From the NCBI RefSeq assembly GCF_003710815.1, contig NZ_RHHP01000006.1, forward strand, positions 172,198-236,197: a DNA stretch of 64,000 bases, read 5' to 3'. The stretch is from Brevibacillus centrosporus (GTDB lineage Bacteria; Bacillota; Bacilli; Brevibacillales; Brevibacillaceae). This document shows positions 28,353 to 36,558 of this stretch, piece by piece; within the stretch, counting starts at the first letter, position 1, and each line of letters starts with the position of its first letter. The position numbers and the translations under genes are program-made. The notes under the pieces were generated by a model. That model saw only the letters and a list, made by a program, of their open reading frames with translations. It did not search any database and was not told the DNA's origin.

Positions 28353-28662
28353 AGATAGGAACCTCGTATCTTCCAATTTGCTCGCTCACCTAGAATCTGC
28401 GCAGGAAGCGTCCCTTAATTGTACGATAATCCACACGTCATCCGCCTGATTACAAGGTTGCCCATCCGCTTCGTACTTCGGACCTGATTTGTACTCAGTT
28501 TTGAAAGAGAATCAGGAAATGGATAGTCGCAAGAAGTCCCATGGGGTAAATTATGGTTCTCGAAAAGGTATTTTTAAATCCATTACGGGGGTGCTTTTCA
28601 AAAAACAGGTGTAGGATCGCATGTATGATAAAGAATGAATCTAGGACTCAAAAAGTAACCGT
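28353..28662. other. Intergenic region without recognised gene
   Basis: The promoter region of the stalk-domain gene must lie near 28360-28450. Nothing else is recognised. Confidence 0.4.
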
Positions 28663-28863
28663 CTAATATTTACTAAAAAGGAAACAGAGAATGATTGTGT
28701 AAAGCGGAAGGTGAATAAACGTGAAGACTCGATAAGCTTTAGATTCTTCCATATCCTTTAGCACGATAAACAATTTCCACTCAGACCGTCTAATCGCATC
28801 CATTTCGTGCAGGAGAAATAGAGAAAAGTTAAACAAGAAAAACACCAGCAAGAAACTAGGCAT
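28663..28863 (-). CDS. Small membrane protein, DUF6713-like
   Basis: 66 residues from ATG 28863, chosen because GGAGGT lies six bases upstream. Two hydrophobic helices (FLLVFFLFNFSLFLL and VFTFIHLPLYTIILCFLF) flank a conserved-looking loop HEMDAIRRSEWKLF. This resembles a short uncharacterised family annotated DUF6713. A longer frame reaching 29163 is created by the neighbouring repeat and is not credible. Function unknown. Confidence 0.6.
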   Translation of the reverse strand: MPSFLLVFFLFNFSLFLLHEMDAIRRSEWKLFIVLKDMEESKAYRVFTFIHLPLYTIILCFLFSKY

Positions 28864-29021
28864 TGACAAACCTCCTACCATTTTCTTACTTGATGGTACT
28901 AAACTTCCATAAATAAAGAGGTCAAATAGAAAATTGATCACAACATTTTCACATTTTGGGAAACCTGTGTCCGGATGACGAGGCTGCTCGGGAAGCCAGA
29001 CGCCAATAAAAAGCGGCAGCC

Positions 29022-29055
29022 TTTTGCCCCAATAGGCTCCAAAGCTGCCGCTACC
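29022..29055. repeat. Hairpin bordering the tandem repeat array
   Basis: AGCGGCAGC and GCTGCCGCT form a 9-bp stem just left of the first repeat unit. Confidence 0.6.
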
Positions 29056-29063
29056 AAGCCAAA

Positions 29064-30155
29064 GCAATCGAAAAAAAACAACGCCAGAGAAGAATTTTTC
29101 CAGGCGGAGCGACTGTGGAGTCCGGCCCAGCGGAGCGACGACTGGCGGGCAAAAGAAACGCAACCTGTAAACGCAGCGAAGCGGCTACCCCTTTTGCGTT
29201 TCCCCGCCAGACGTTGCGCAGCGACCAGTGAATCCCCCAGCGGGACGGAGCCTGGAGCGAAGAATGGAAAAATTCTTCTCGCCCCGGAAGCCACCTTTCA
29301 GAAAAAAGTGCCCCCCTGAACCCGCCCTCACAATGCTACCAAGCCCAAGCAATCGAAAAAAAAAGCAACGCCAGAGAAGAATTTTTCCAGGCGGAGCGAC
29401 TGTGGAGTCCAGCCCAGCGGAGCGACGACTGGCGGGCAAAAGAAACGCAACCTGTAAACGCAGCGAAGCGGCTACCCCTTTTGCGTTTCCCCGCCAGACG
29501 TTGCGCAGCGACCAGTGAATCCCCCCAGCGGGACGGAGCCCGGAGCGAAGAATGGAAAAATTCTTCTCGCCCCGGAAGCCACATTTCAGAAAAAAGCGCC
29601 CCCCTGAACCCGCCCTCACAATGCTACAAAGCCCAAGCAATCGAAAAAAAGCAACGCAAGAGAAGAATTTTTCCAGGCGGAGCGACTGTGGAGTCCGGCC
29701 CAGCGGAGCGACGACTGGCGGGCAAAAGAAACGCAACCTGTAAACGCAGCGAAGCGGCTACCCCTTTTGCGTTTCCCCGCCAGGCGTTGCGCAGCGACCA
29801 GTGAATCCCCCAGCGGGACGGAGCCTGGAGCGAAGAATGGAAAAATTCTTCTCCCCCCGGAAGCCACATTTCAGAAAAAAGCGCCCCCCTGAACCCGCCC
29901 TCACAATGCTACAAAGCCCAAGCAATCGAAAAAAAAGCAACGCCAGAGAAGAATTTTTCCAGGCGGAGCGACTGTGGAGTCAGACCCAGCGGAGCGACGG
30001 TTGGCGGGCAAAAGAAACGCAACCTGCTAAGGCAGCGAAGCGGCTACCCCTTTTGCGTTTCCCCGCCAGGCGTTGCGCAGCGACCAGTGAATCCCCCAGC
30101 GGGACGGAGCCTGGAGCGAAGAATGGAAAAATTCTTCTCCCCCCGGAAGCCACCT
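29064..30155. repeat. Tandem array of four ~285-bp hairpin-rich repeats
   Basis: Units begin at GCAATCG: 29064-29348 (285 bp), 29349-29636 (288), 29637-29921 (285) and 29922-30155 (about 234, 3' truncated). Units differ by only a few bases. Each folds into nested inverted repeats: the outer 15-bp AGAAGAATTTTTCCA / TGGAAAAATTCTTCT (29088 and 29265 in unit 1), and inside it CTGGCGGG..AAACGCAA / TTGCGTTT..CCCGCCAG (29142-29163 with 29194-29210). Unit lengths are multiples of three, so long repetitive frames stay open on both strands, but none has a ribosome binding site or protein-like composition. The array abuts the stop codon of the amidohydrolase at 30157. Confidence 0.88.
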
Positions 30156-30156
30156 T

Positions 30157-31380
30157 TTAAGATAGCTCCCCCAAAACGATACGCCCCTTAAACATTACAG
30201 CTGGGCGACGAGAACGTCTCGCCACAGCTTCTGCCGAGCAGCTCGTCTCAGCAAATACGATGCTCGCTTCGTCCCCAACCTTTGGCCAGAGACGATTTCC
30301 TTCTTTGTCCAATGTCGTTTTTCCACCGGTAATGAAGAAAAGAGACTGTACAAGAGAACGCTCATCTACCCAACGGTAGCGCTCCACAAGACGGTTCAGC
30401 TTCTCCAGCATGTCCCCGGTGCCATAAGGAGACCAGGAATCGTAGAAGCCATCGTAGCCAAGAGCGACGCGAACTCCCTTTTCATGCAGGATGGGTACAG
30501 GCGGCATCGGACGATTAATCGGCACCGTCGTCATAATCTGCACACCATTCTGGGCGAGACGGTCCGCCATTTCCGCGCTTTCCTCAGGGGAGACATCGCC
30601 CAGGGCAAAAGCGTGACTGATCGCCATCCGGTTTTGCCAGCCAGCCTCTTCTGTCAGATCCATGATGCGCTTGATCGTATAGAAGCCGAGTGTACCGGGA
30701 TCGTGCAGGTGGATATCGACATCTGCATTGGCTTCAACCGCGATGTCCATCATTTCGCGCAGGGAGCCTTCCAGTTCGTTATCGATTTCAGCAGGATCCA
30801 ATCCGCCGACATGGGTTGCCCCTTCGCGCATAGCCTGTCTCATGAGATCGCTAGCTTTCGTGCGAAGCAAGCCTTGCTGCGGGAACGCTACAATTTCGTA
30901 GGTCATTTTGTGGCTGTAGGATTCCAAGGCTTCACGTACACCCTCGAGGTTTTTCAGCCCGATAAACGGATCGATATTTACATGTGTCCGTACATGAGTT
31001 GCGCCGCCCGCGAGCAGCCAGGAGAGCATGGCTTGTGCACGCTGTTTGGTCGTACCCGAGATCAGCGGCATTTCCTTTTCTTCAAACTGCAGACGATCGA
31101 TGAGCTTTTTCGGAGGCAGACATGATTTCCAGGCTGCACCCGCATACGTTTTATCCAGATGATTATGCTTTTCTACAAATGAGGGGAGTGCCAAAAGCCC
31201 TTTTGCATCATGGATCGGCAGCGTTGTGTCCAAAGGCTGCTCCGCCGTCTCGATTCGCGCAATTCGTCCGTCTTCAATGAGCAAGTGAGACAGCTCCGTG
31301 AGCGTGTGGTCGACCCCATCTCCTCCCGTTTCAAAACCGCTGTCCAGGCGTACATTCGTTAACCAAAAAGCATTCGTCAT
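30157..31380 (-). CDS. CodA-like amidohydrolase, paralog 4
   Basis: 407 residues from ATG 31380 (GAAGGGA upstream). Intact, with FVEKHNHLDKTYAG, HVRTHVNIDP, AFPQQGLLR, DVDIHLHDPGTLGFYT, MAISHAFALGD and GYDGFYDSWSPYG. Like its sisters it has HLHD in place of the CodA HCDE. It is divergent from the chlorohydrolase-like gene with paired 21-bp-repeat operators between them, and its 3' end touches the repeat array. It belongs to the same regulon and probably the same pathway as paralogs 1-3. Confidence 0.87.
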   Translation of the reverse strand: MTNAFWLTNVRLDSGFETGGDGVDHTLTELSHLLIEDGRIARIETAEQPLDTTLPIHDAKGLLALPSFVEKHNHLDKTYAGAAWKSCLPPKKLIDRLQFEEKEMPLISGTTKQRAQAMLSWLLAGGATHVRTHVNIDPFIGLKNLEGVREALESYSHKMTYEIVAFPQQGLLRTKASDLMRQAMREGATHVGGLDPAEIDNELEGSLREMMDIAVEANADVDIHLHDPGTLGFYTIKRIMDLTEEAGWQNRMAISHAFALGDVSPEESAEMADRLAQNGVQIMTTVPINRPMPPVPILHEKGVRVALGYDGFYDSWSPYGTGDMLEKLNRLVERYRWVDERSLVQSLFFITGGKTTLDKEGNRLWPKVGDEASIVFAETSCSAEAVARRSRRPAVMFKGRIVLGELS

Positions 31381-31448
31381 GCAATGATCCGTCCCTTCGC
31401 ATTCATCTCTATCCATAAGCTCTCTTAGAGGAAACTCCTCTCTCGTAA

Positions 31449-31511
31449 ATTGTACGGAATATTTCGAACATCTAGGTTCAGGTTCTTTACTTTTTTTTGC
31501 ATGATCTTTAC
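31449..31511 (-). promoter_or_regulatory. 21-bp direct-repeat operator and promoter of amidohydrolase 4
   Basis: On the minus strand the repeats start at 31511 (GTAAAGATCATGCAAAA) and 31490 (GTAAAGAACCTGAACC), 21 bp apart. A -10 TACAAT starts at 31454, 36 bp after the second repeat. Confidence 0.72.
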
Positions 31512-31546
31512 GTATTAGGGGGAAAGGTCGCTATTTTCGCAAAGGA

Positions 31547-31609
31547 GTAAAGATTGTGCAAATACAGGTAAAGCGAATGAAACACAGTTGCCAGAATATT
31601 TTATATGAT
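31547..31609 (+). promoter_or_regulatory. 21-bp direct-repeat operator and promoter of the chlorohydrolase-like gene
   Basis: Repeats start at 31547 (GTAAAGATTGTGCAAAT, identical over 17 bp to the one at 18954) and 31568 (GTAAAGCGAATGAAAC), followed by -10 TATGAT at 31604 (36 bp after the second repeat). Confidence 0.75.
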
Positions 31610-31665
31610 AGCCTGAGGTAGGTCTGGACACATCGCTGAGAGAAAATACGAGGGGGAATCGCAGG

Positions 31666-33130
31666 ATGAAAACGAAAGTCACAGCCAAATACGTGATCGG
31701 CTTTGATGGGGACGACCACATTATCATTCACAATGGAGAAGTGGTATACGAGAATGACACGATTTTGTATGTGGGCCAAAAATACGAGGGACATGCCGAT
31801 GAAGTGATTGACGCAGGAAATGCCGTGGTCAGCCCGGGATTTATCGATTTGAATGCCTTAGGGGACATTGACCATGATATCGTACATTTGGAGGTACCTG
31901 CCAGCCGATCGAAAAATTTGCTGTGGTCTGAGCAGTATTACGAGAGCGGCTACCATGAAGTCATGACTCCGAAAAGAAGAGGCGTTCAAATCCTTATATG
32001 CCTACAGCCAGCTGATCTTAAATGGCGTGACGACTGCGATGCCGATCACATCTGTCTTTTACAAGCGCTGGGCGGAAACGTACGAGGAGCTGGCGGCAGC
32101 GGCCGATCATGCAGGTCGCTTGGGTCTGCGGATGTACATGGGGCCAAGCTATCAGTCAGGGATGCGTGTGGTCAAAGAAAACGGAGAAATCGAGGTACTG
32201 TGGAACGAAGAAGAAGGTCGTGCTGGACTTGAGCGCGCCGTTCAGTTCGTCAAAGATTTCGATGGAGCGCATGACGGCCTAATCCGGGGAATGCTCGCAC
32301 CAGAACGCATCGAGACGCAGACACCGGAAAACCTGATCCAAACAAAACGATACAGTGAAGAGCTGGGCTGTCCGATCCGTCTGCATGCAGCACAGGGCAG
32401 CTTTGAATACAACGAGATGCACCGCCGTCACAGCCTGTCACCTGTTCAGTTCCTGCACAGCATCGGTTTCCTGGGAGAGCGTACGGCCATTCCTCACGCT
32501 CACTTTGTCCCAGGGTACAGTGGCGCGACGATCGGGGAAGGGGACGACCTCGCGATTTTACAGGAGACCGGTACGACTGTCATTCATTGCCCACTGGTAA
32601 TTGGACGTCACGGAGATGCGCTGGAGAGCTTTGCACGCTACAAGCGTCGTGGTATCAACATCGCGATCGGTACGGACACCTTCCCGCCAGACTTTATTCA
32701 AAACATCCGTACGGCAAGCATGTTCTCCCGCCTCCTGGAGAGAGATGTCACCGATTCGTCTTACGCAGATATTTTCCGTGCAGCCACTTTGGGGGGAGCT
32801 CGCTTCCTCGGCAGAGAGGATCTTGGACGCCTGGCGCCGGGAGCAAAAGCCGATTTGATCGCAATCGACCTGGATGGCTTCCATTTGGGACCAATCGAAG
32901 ACCCGATTCGCACCTTGATCATGTCTGGCTCTGGCCGCGACGTCAAGCTGTCGATCATTAATGGACGTGTCGTCATGAAGGATCGCCTGATTCCAGGGCT
33001 CGATCTGGAGGAAATCAAGGCAAAAGGACAGCGCTACTTTGAAAAAATGAAACTGGGCTACGTTGAGAGAGACTACCAGCAGCTCGGTGAAGAGGAGCTG
33101 TTTACGCCTTCGTTTCGCGTTCAAAAGTAG
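31666..33130 (+). pseudogene. Chlorohydrolase/AtzA-TrzA-like amidohydrolase, frameshifted
   Basis: ATG 31666 behind CGAGGGGG. About 103 residues (VVSPGFIDLNALGDIDHDIV) are followed by a shift in the A-run 31972-31975: four A, where three restore MTPxEEAFKSLYAYSQL. The rest runs in frame to 33130 (RLHAAQGSFEYNEM, HAHFVPGYSG, NIAIGTDTFPPDF, LGRLAPGAKADLIAIDLDG). The usual N-terminal HxH of the superfamily is replaced by DLNALGDIDHD, as in an uncharacterised chlorohydrolase-like subfamily. Metal ligands in the C-terminal half are kept. About 487 residues if repaired. A single-base indel in a homopolymer could be an assembly error. Confidence 0.78.
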
Positions 33131-33162
33131 GAAGCCTCAATCGAGCTAAATAAAAACACAAG

Positions 33163-33198
33163 TACAGCCTCGCTTCGAAAGAGCAGGCTGTGCTTTTT
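33163..33198 (+). terminator. Terminator of the chlorohydrolase-like gene
   Basis: AGTACAGCCT and AGGCTGTGCT form a stem followed by TTTTTT. Confidence 0.8.
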
Positions 33199-33342
33199 TG
33201 CAGGTAGGTAGAGTCAGTCAAAGAGTTTTTATGCAAAATATTGAAAAAATGATGAGCAGAAAGGTATAATCAATGCTTATGAGGAGGGGAGCTCCGTGAA
33301 AGACCACAAATGGATTGAGCGTAACGGAAAACGTTTTCTGCA

Positions 33343-34080
33343 ATGATTCACATGCCTGAATTAGTAGTAGAAAACCCACCAGTCGTTATTCTTTGTCACG
33401 GGTTTACAGGGGAAAAAGTCGGAGGCAATCAGTTCGTATTAGGTCTGGCAAATGCGGTGGAAGCTGCAGGCTTTGCAGCCGTTCGATTTGACTTCTCCGG
33501 CTCTGGGGAAAGTGCAGGAGAATTTGCTCGTGATACGACCATTTCCGGATGGAAGGATGACCTGAACACAGTCGTGGAATGGGTCCATGAGCAGCCAGCT
33601 TTTCAAAAGTCTCCGATCTATGTGCTCGGCCATAGTTTGGGAGGGTGCATCGCTTTGCTTCACGATGACACGAAAATACCGGTAGCAGGAAGAATTGCTC
33701 TTGCTCCAGTCATCCATCCCAGGGAAAACTTCCATGACATCATCTTGGGCCCTGAGCTTTGGGCTGCGGCAGAGTCCGGAGAGACCATCTCACATTTTTA
33801 TGGCAAAGCGATGTCCTTGCAGCCGGATTTTGTTCGGGATCTGATCGAGAAGGGACATGCTCCCATAAAGGCTTCTAAAAACTATGAAAATCCTGTACTC
33901 CTCATTCATGGAACAGCAGATACAGCGGTACCGGCAGAAGGCTCCGAGCAGTTTGCCCAAGCTTACGAGGGACGCGTCGACCTATTCTTGATGGAGGAGG
34001 CGGACCATAGCTTCGCCCGACAAGTAGGGGAGCTGCAGGAGAAAATCGTAGATTGGCTTAAAGAACAGAGCAATTCTTGA
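33343..34080 (+). CDS. Alpha/beta hydrolase (esterase-like), 5' end probably frameshifted
   Basis: 245 residues from ATG 33343. The oxyanion motif ILCHGFTGEK, nucleophile GHSLGGC (Ser about 97), acid in LIHGTADTAVP and His in ADHSFAR give a full catalytic triad. The best ribosome binding site (GAGGAGGGG at 33281) serves a GTG at 33296 that encodes KDHKWIERNGKRF and then meets a stop. One extra T in the run 33334-33337 would join that leader to AMIHMPE, the usual family N terminus. Either the leader was lost by a one-base deletion, or 33343 is used with poor initiation. The substrate is unknown. Confidence 0.75.
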   Translation: MIHMPELVVENPPVVILCHGFTGEKVGGNQFVLGLANAVEAAGFAAVRFDFSGSGESAGEFARDTTISGWKDDLNTVVEWVHEQPAFQKSPIYVLGHSLGGCIALLHDDTKIPVAGRIALAPVIHPRENFHDIILGPELWAAAESGETISHFYGKAMSLQPDFVRDLIEKGHAPIKASKNYENPVLLIHGTADTAVPAEGSEQFAQAYEGRVDLFLMEEADHSFARQVGELQEKIVDWLKEQSNS

Positions 34081-34127
34081 AAGGACGAAATGTTGATGGA
34101 TCAAATGAATTTTTTCAAAAAGAGTCA

Positions 34128-34156
34128 TTGACAAGGACAGCCAAAGCGAATAAAAT
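34128..34156 (+). promoter_or_regulatory. SigmaA promoter of the leuA leader
   Basis: TTGACA (34128), 17-bp spacer, TAAAAT (34151). Perfect -35 and a strong -10 upstream of both T-boxes. Confidence 0.72.
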
Positions 34157-34169
34157 TTCAAACAACAAG

Positions 34170-34475
34170 AACAACGTATAACGCGAAGAACGGGAACAGT
34201 AAGTGGTATGATCTGTAAAGAGAGCTGCGGGACGGTGCGACGCAGTCAGAGAAGCCAGTGAAGCTCGCCCGGGAGCGGCAGGACTGAAATCGGATGTAGC
34301 GCTGCACCGAAAGTCAGTAAGTCCTGACGGTTAACCTCCGTGATCAGGTCGTCCGGAACAGTTTGATTCCGTACATGAGGTGGACTTCTGGCGTAAGCTG
34401 GGGTCAACGAGAGTGGTACCGCGATAGACAAGGTCTGTCGTCTCTTCGATAGAGACGGCGGGCCTTTTTTGTTGG
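34170..34475 (+). promoter_or_regulatory. T-box riboswitch 1 (leucine)
   Basis: Stem I with the AGAGAGCTGCGGG region, a specifier loop in which CTC (34264-34266) lies between TGAAG and GCCCGGGAG, the T-box AGTGGTACCGCG (34412-34423) and a terminator (GTCTC...GAGAC then GGCGGGCCTTTTTT). CTC is a leucine codon, matching leuA downstream. Uncharged tRNA-Leu should pair and stabilise the antiterminator. Confidence 0.88.
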
Positions 34476-34526
34476 CAACTAAGGCTCCGCCAAGTTTTCT
34501 AAATTCCAAAAATAGCATAGAAACAA

Positions 34527-34783
34527 ACGCGAAGAACGGGAGCTAGTAAAGCAAAACTTTTGTCCAGAGAGCTGCGGGACGGTGCGACGCAGTCAAGAGT
34601 AGCTTGAATCTCACCCGGGAGCGGCAAGGTTGAACCCCCTACTAGGGACGGTAGACCTTGACGGAATCACCCCACGTCATCGGGGTTATGAGGTGGATCC
34701 CAAGCGAAAGGGATCAACGAGAGTGGTACCGCGGCAGCTGACAGGCCTGTCGTCTCTTGTATAGGAGACGGCGGGCTTTTTTT
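34527..34783 (+). promoter_or_regulatory. T-box riboswitch 2 (leucine), in tandem
   Basis: A second complete T-box: the same stem I core, CTC specifier at 34610-34612 in the same context (TTGAAT-CTC-ACCCGGGAG), T-box AGTGGTACCGCG (34722-34733) and a terminator ending GGCGGGCTTTTTTT. The two are close copies but differ in the middle, so this is a duplication that has since diverged. Confidence 0.88.
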
Positions 34784-34792
34784 AACGTATAA

Positions 34793-34889
34793 GAATTTAT
34801 AAGCGTAATGCTTATGAATTCTGGAGCGCATGAAAACGTTCCGCTAAAACGCGGTCGCTCCTCCATGGAATGGCCTCGATAGAGGTTTT
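34793..34889 (+). ncRNA. Dispersed structured element, copy 2, with terminator-like third hairpin before leuA
   Basis: The hairpin GAATTTATAAGC / GCTTATGAATTC (one mismatch), then TGGAGCGCATG, AAAACGCGGTCGCTCC and CCTC-GATA-GAGG-TTTT follow in the same order as copy 1 (13472-13611). The central loop is about 40 bp shorter. It sits between the T-box 2 terminator and the leuA ribosome binding site, so it could add a third stop/go decision to leuA expression. Confidence 0.5.
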
Positions 34890-34933
34890 CTTATTCCCGA
34901 AAAACAAAAACAACCTTTGAGGAGGCAATACCC

Positions 34934-36502
34934 ATGACAAAACGAATCCATATTTTCGATACAACTTTGCGTGACGGCGAACAAGCGCCAGGAGCATCCC
35001 TGCATCCCGAGCAAAAGATCGTGATCGCCAAACAGCTGGCAGAACTCGGTGTGGATGTGATCGAGCCGGGCTTCCCGATTTCCAGCCCTGGTGATTTTAT
35101 GGCGGTGCAACGAATTTCCCAAGAGGTGCATGGCGTAGAAATCTGTGGCTTTGCCCGCGCAGTGAAGGAGGATATCGATGCTGCCGTTCGCGCTACAGAA
35201 GCAGCTGAGCGACGCAGACTTCACATGTTCCTGTCCTCCTCCAACATTCATCTGGACTTCCAGCTGCGCAAGTCTCGTGAACAAGTGATCCAAATTGCCA
35301 GAGAGATGATTGCCTACGGGAAGCAATTTGTGGACAGAATTGAGTTTTCCCCCATGGACGCGACCCGTACAGGAGACGAGTTCCTGTTTGAAATGATCGA
35401 GGCGGCGATTGAAGAGGGGGCAACGATCATCAACATCCCGGATACAGTGGGATACGCACTGCCGGAAGAGTATGGGGCGATGTTCACCCGCGTCATGAAA
35501 AACGTCCGTGGCAGCGACAGAGTGGAGTTTAGCGCCCATTGCCACAATGACCTCGGCCTTGCCGTTGCCAACAGCCTGGCCGCGATCAAGGCGGGTGTGA
35601 CACAGGTGGAAGTAACGGTAAATGGTGTCGGAGAGCGTGCAGGAAACTGCTCACTTGAGGAGCTGGTGATGGCGATTGAAACGCGCAAGGAAGCGTTGGA
35701 TGCCGAGACGGGCATTCGTCCGGAGCATATTTACACGACTTCGCAAAAGGTCAGCCGTGCGATGAGCTTCCCAATCGCTTTCAACAAGCCGATCGTCGGC
35801 CGCAACGCTTTCCAGCACGAAGCGGGCATTCACCAGGACGGCCTGTTGAAAGAGCGCAGCACCTATGAAATCATGGACCCAGAGAAGCTGGGCGTGCCGC
35901 GCAACATGATCATTCTCGGCAAGCACTCCGGACGCCATGCGATCAAGCATCGTGTAAACGAGTTTGGCGTACAGCTGAATGAGGAACAGATGGAAGCCCT
36001 GTACAATCAATTCAAGGAGCTGGCCGACAAGCAAAAGGTGGTACAGGACCATCAGCTGCTCGAGTTGGTCGGACACACCGTCAACGCAGTGCTGGAGCCA
36101 TTTACACTGGTCAATGCGCAGGTGCTGACCGGAACTTCCGGCAACCGGATGGCATCCTGCACGATCACAAACAACGTCACAAAAGAAGAGCAAACGTACT
36201 CTGGCACAGGCGAAGGTCCAGTCGAGGCTTTGGTGGCAGGCATCAAGCAGGCGCTGCCGATCGAAGTGGAGTTCACCGATATGGAGCTGTATTCCCTTTC
36301 TTCTGGAGAACACGCGACCGGGGAAGCGATCGTGACAGTCAGCGCAAACGGCAGTCATTTCAAGGGCGTATCCGAGCACCGCGACGTACTGATGGCAGTG
36401 GCACAGGCCTTTATGGCTGCGAGTAATCAAGCCGTACGCGACTACGAGGCGAGAGTCGCCATTCATGAGCAGGAGCAAGTGCTAGAAGCGTTTTTCTCTT
36501 GA
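34934..36502 (+). CDS. leuA: 2-isopropylmalate synthase
   Basis: 522 residues, the usual length. The N-terminal HMGL-like barrel carries FDTTLRDGEQAPG (metal and substrate site), EPGFP, HCHNDLGLAVANS (metal His pair) and GVGERAGNCSLEE. The C-terminal LeuA allosteric domain (from about 390) binds leucine for feedback inhibition. Catalyses acetyl-CoA plus 2-oxoisovalerate to 2-isopropylmalate, the first step of leucine synthesis. Ribosome binding site GAGGAGG. It stands alone with its own terminator; leuB, C and D are not in the window. Controlled by two tRNA-Leu T-boxes. Confidence 0.97.
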   Translation: MTKRIHIFDTTLRDGEQAPGASLHPEQKIVIAKQLAELGVDVIEPGFPISSPGDFMAVQRISQEVHGVEICGFARAVKEDIDAAVRATEAAERRRLHMFLSSSNIHLDFQLRKSREQVIQIAREMIAYGKQFVDRIEFSPMDATRTGDEFLFEMIEAAIEEGATIINIPDTVGYALPEEYGAMFTRVMKNVRGSDRVEFSAHCHNDLGLAVANSLAAIKAGVTQVEVTVNGVGERAGNCSLEELVMAIETRKEALDAETGIRPEHIYTTSQKVSRAMSFPIAFNKPIVGRNAFQHEAGIHQDGLLKERSTYEIMDPEKLGVPRNMIILGKHSGRHAIKHRVNEFGVQLNEEQMEALYNQFKELADKQKVVQDHQLLELVGHTVNAVLEPFTLVNAQVLTGTSGNRMASCTITNNVTKEEQTYSGTGEGPVEALVAGIKQALPIEVEFTDMELYSLSSGEHATGEAIVTVSANGSHFKGVSEHRDVLMAVAQAFMAASNQAVRDYEARVAIHEQEQVLEAFFS

Positions 36503-36525
36503 TTCACTATCCCAGGTTAATCGAG

Positions 36526-36558
36526 CAAGCCCAGTCTATAGGAGACTGGGCTTGTTTC
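36526..36558. terminator. Perfect-stem terminator of leuA and, in reverse, of the sensor kinase
   Basis: CAAGCCCAGTCT / AGACTGGGCTTG, 12-bp stem. Confidence 0.85.

Noticed and set aside
28663..29163. Long version of the DUF6713-like gene
   Set aside because: Its N-terminal 100 codons come from repeat-array flanking DNA. The good ribosome binding site supports the short start at 28863.
29064..30155. CRISPR-like or protein-coding interpretation of the tandem repeats
   Set aside because: Units are about 285 bp without unique spacers and no cas genes are near. The long frames on both strands repeat with the DNA, lack ribosome binding sites and have unnatural composition.
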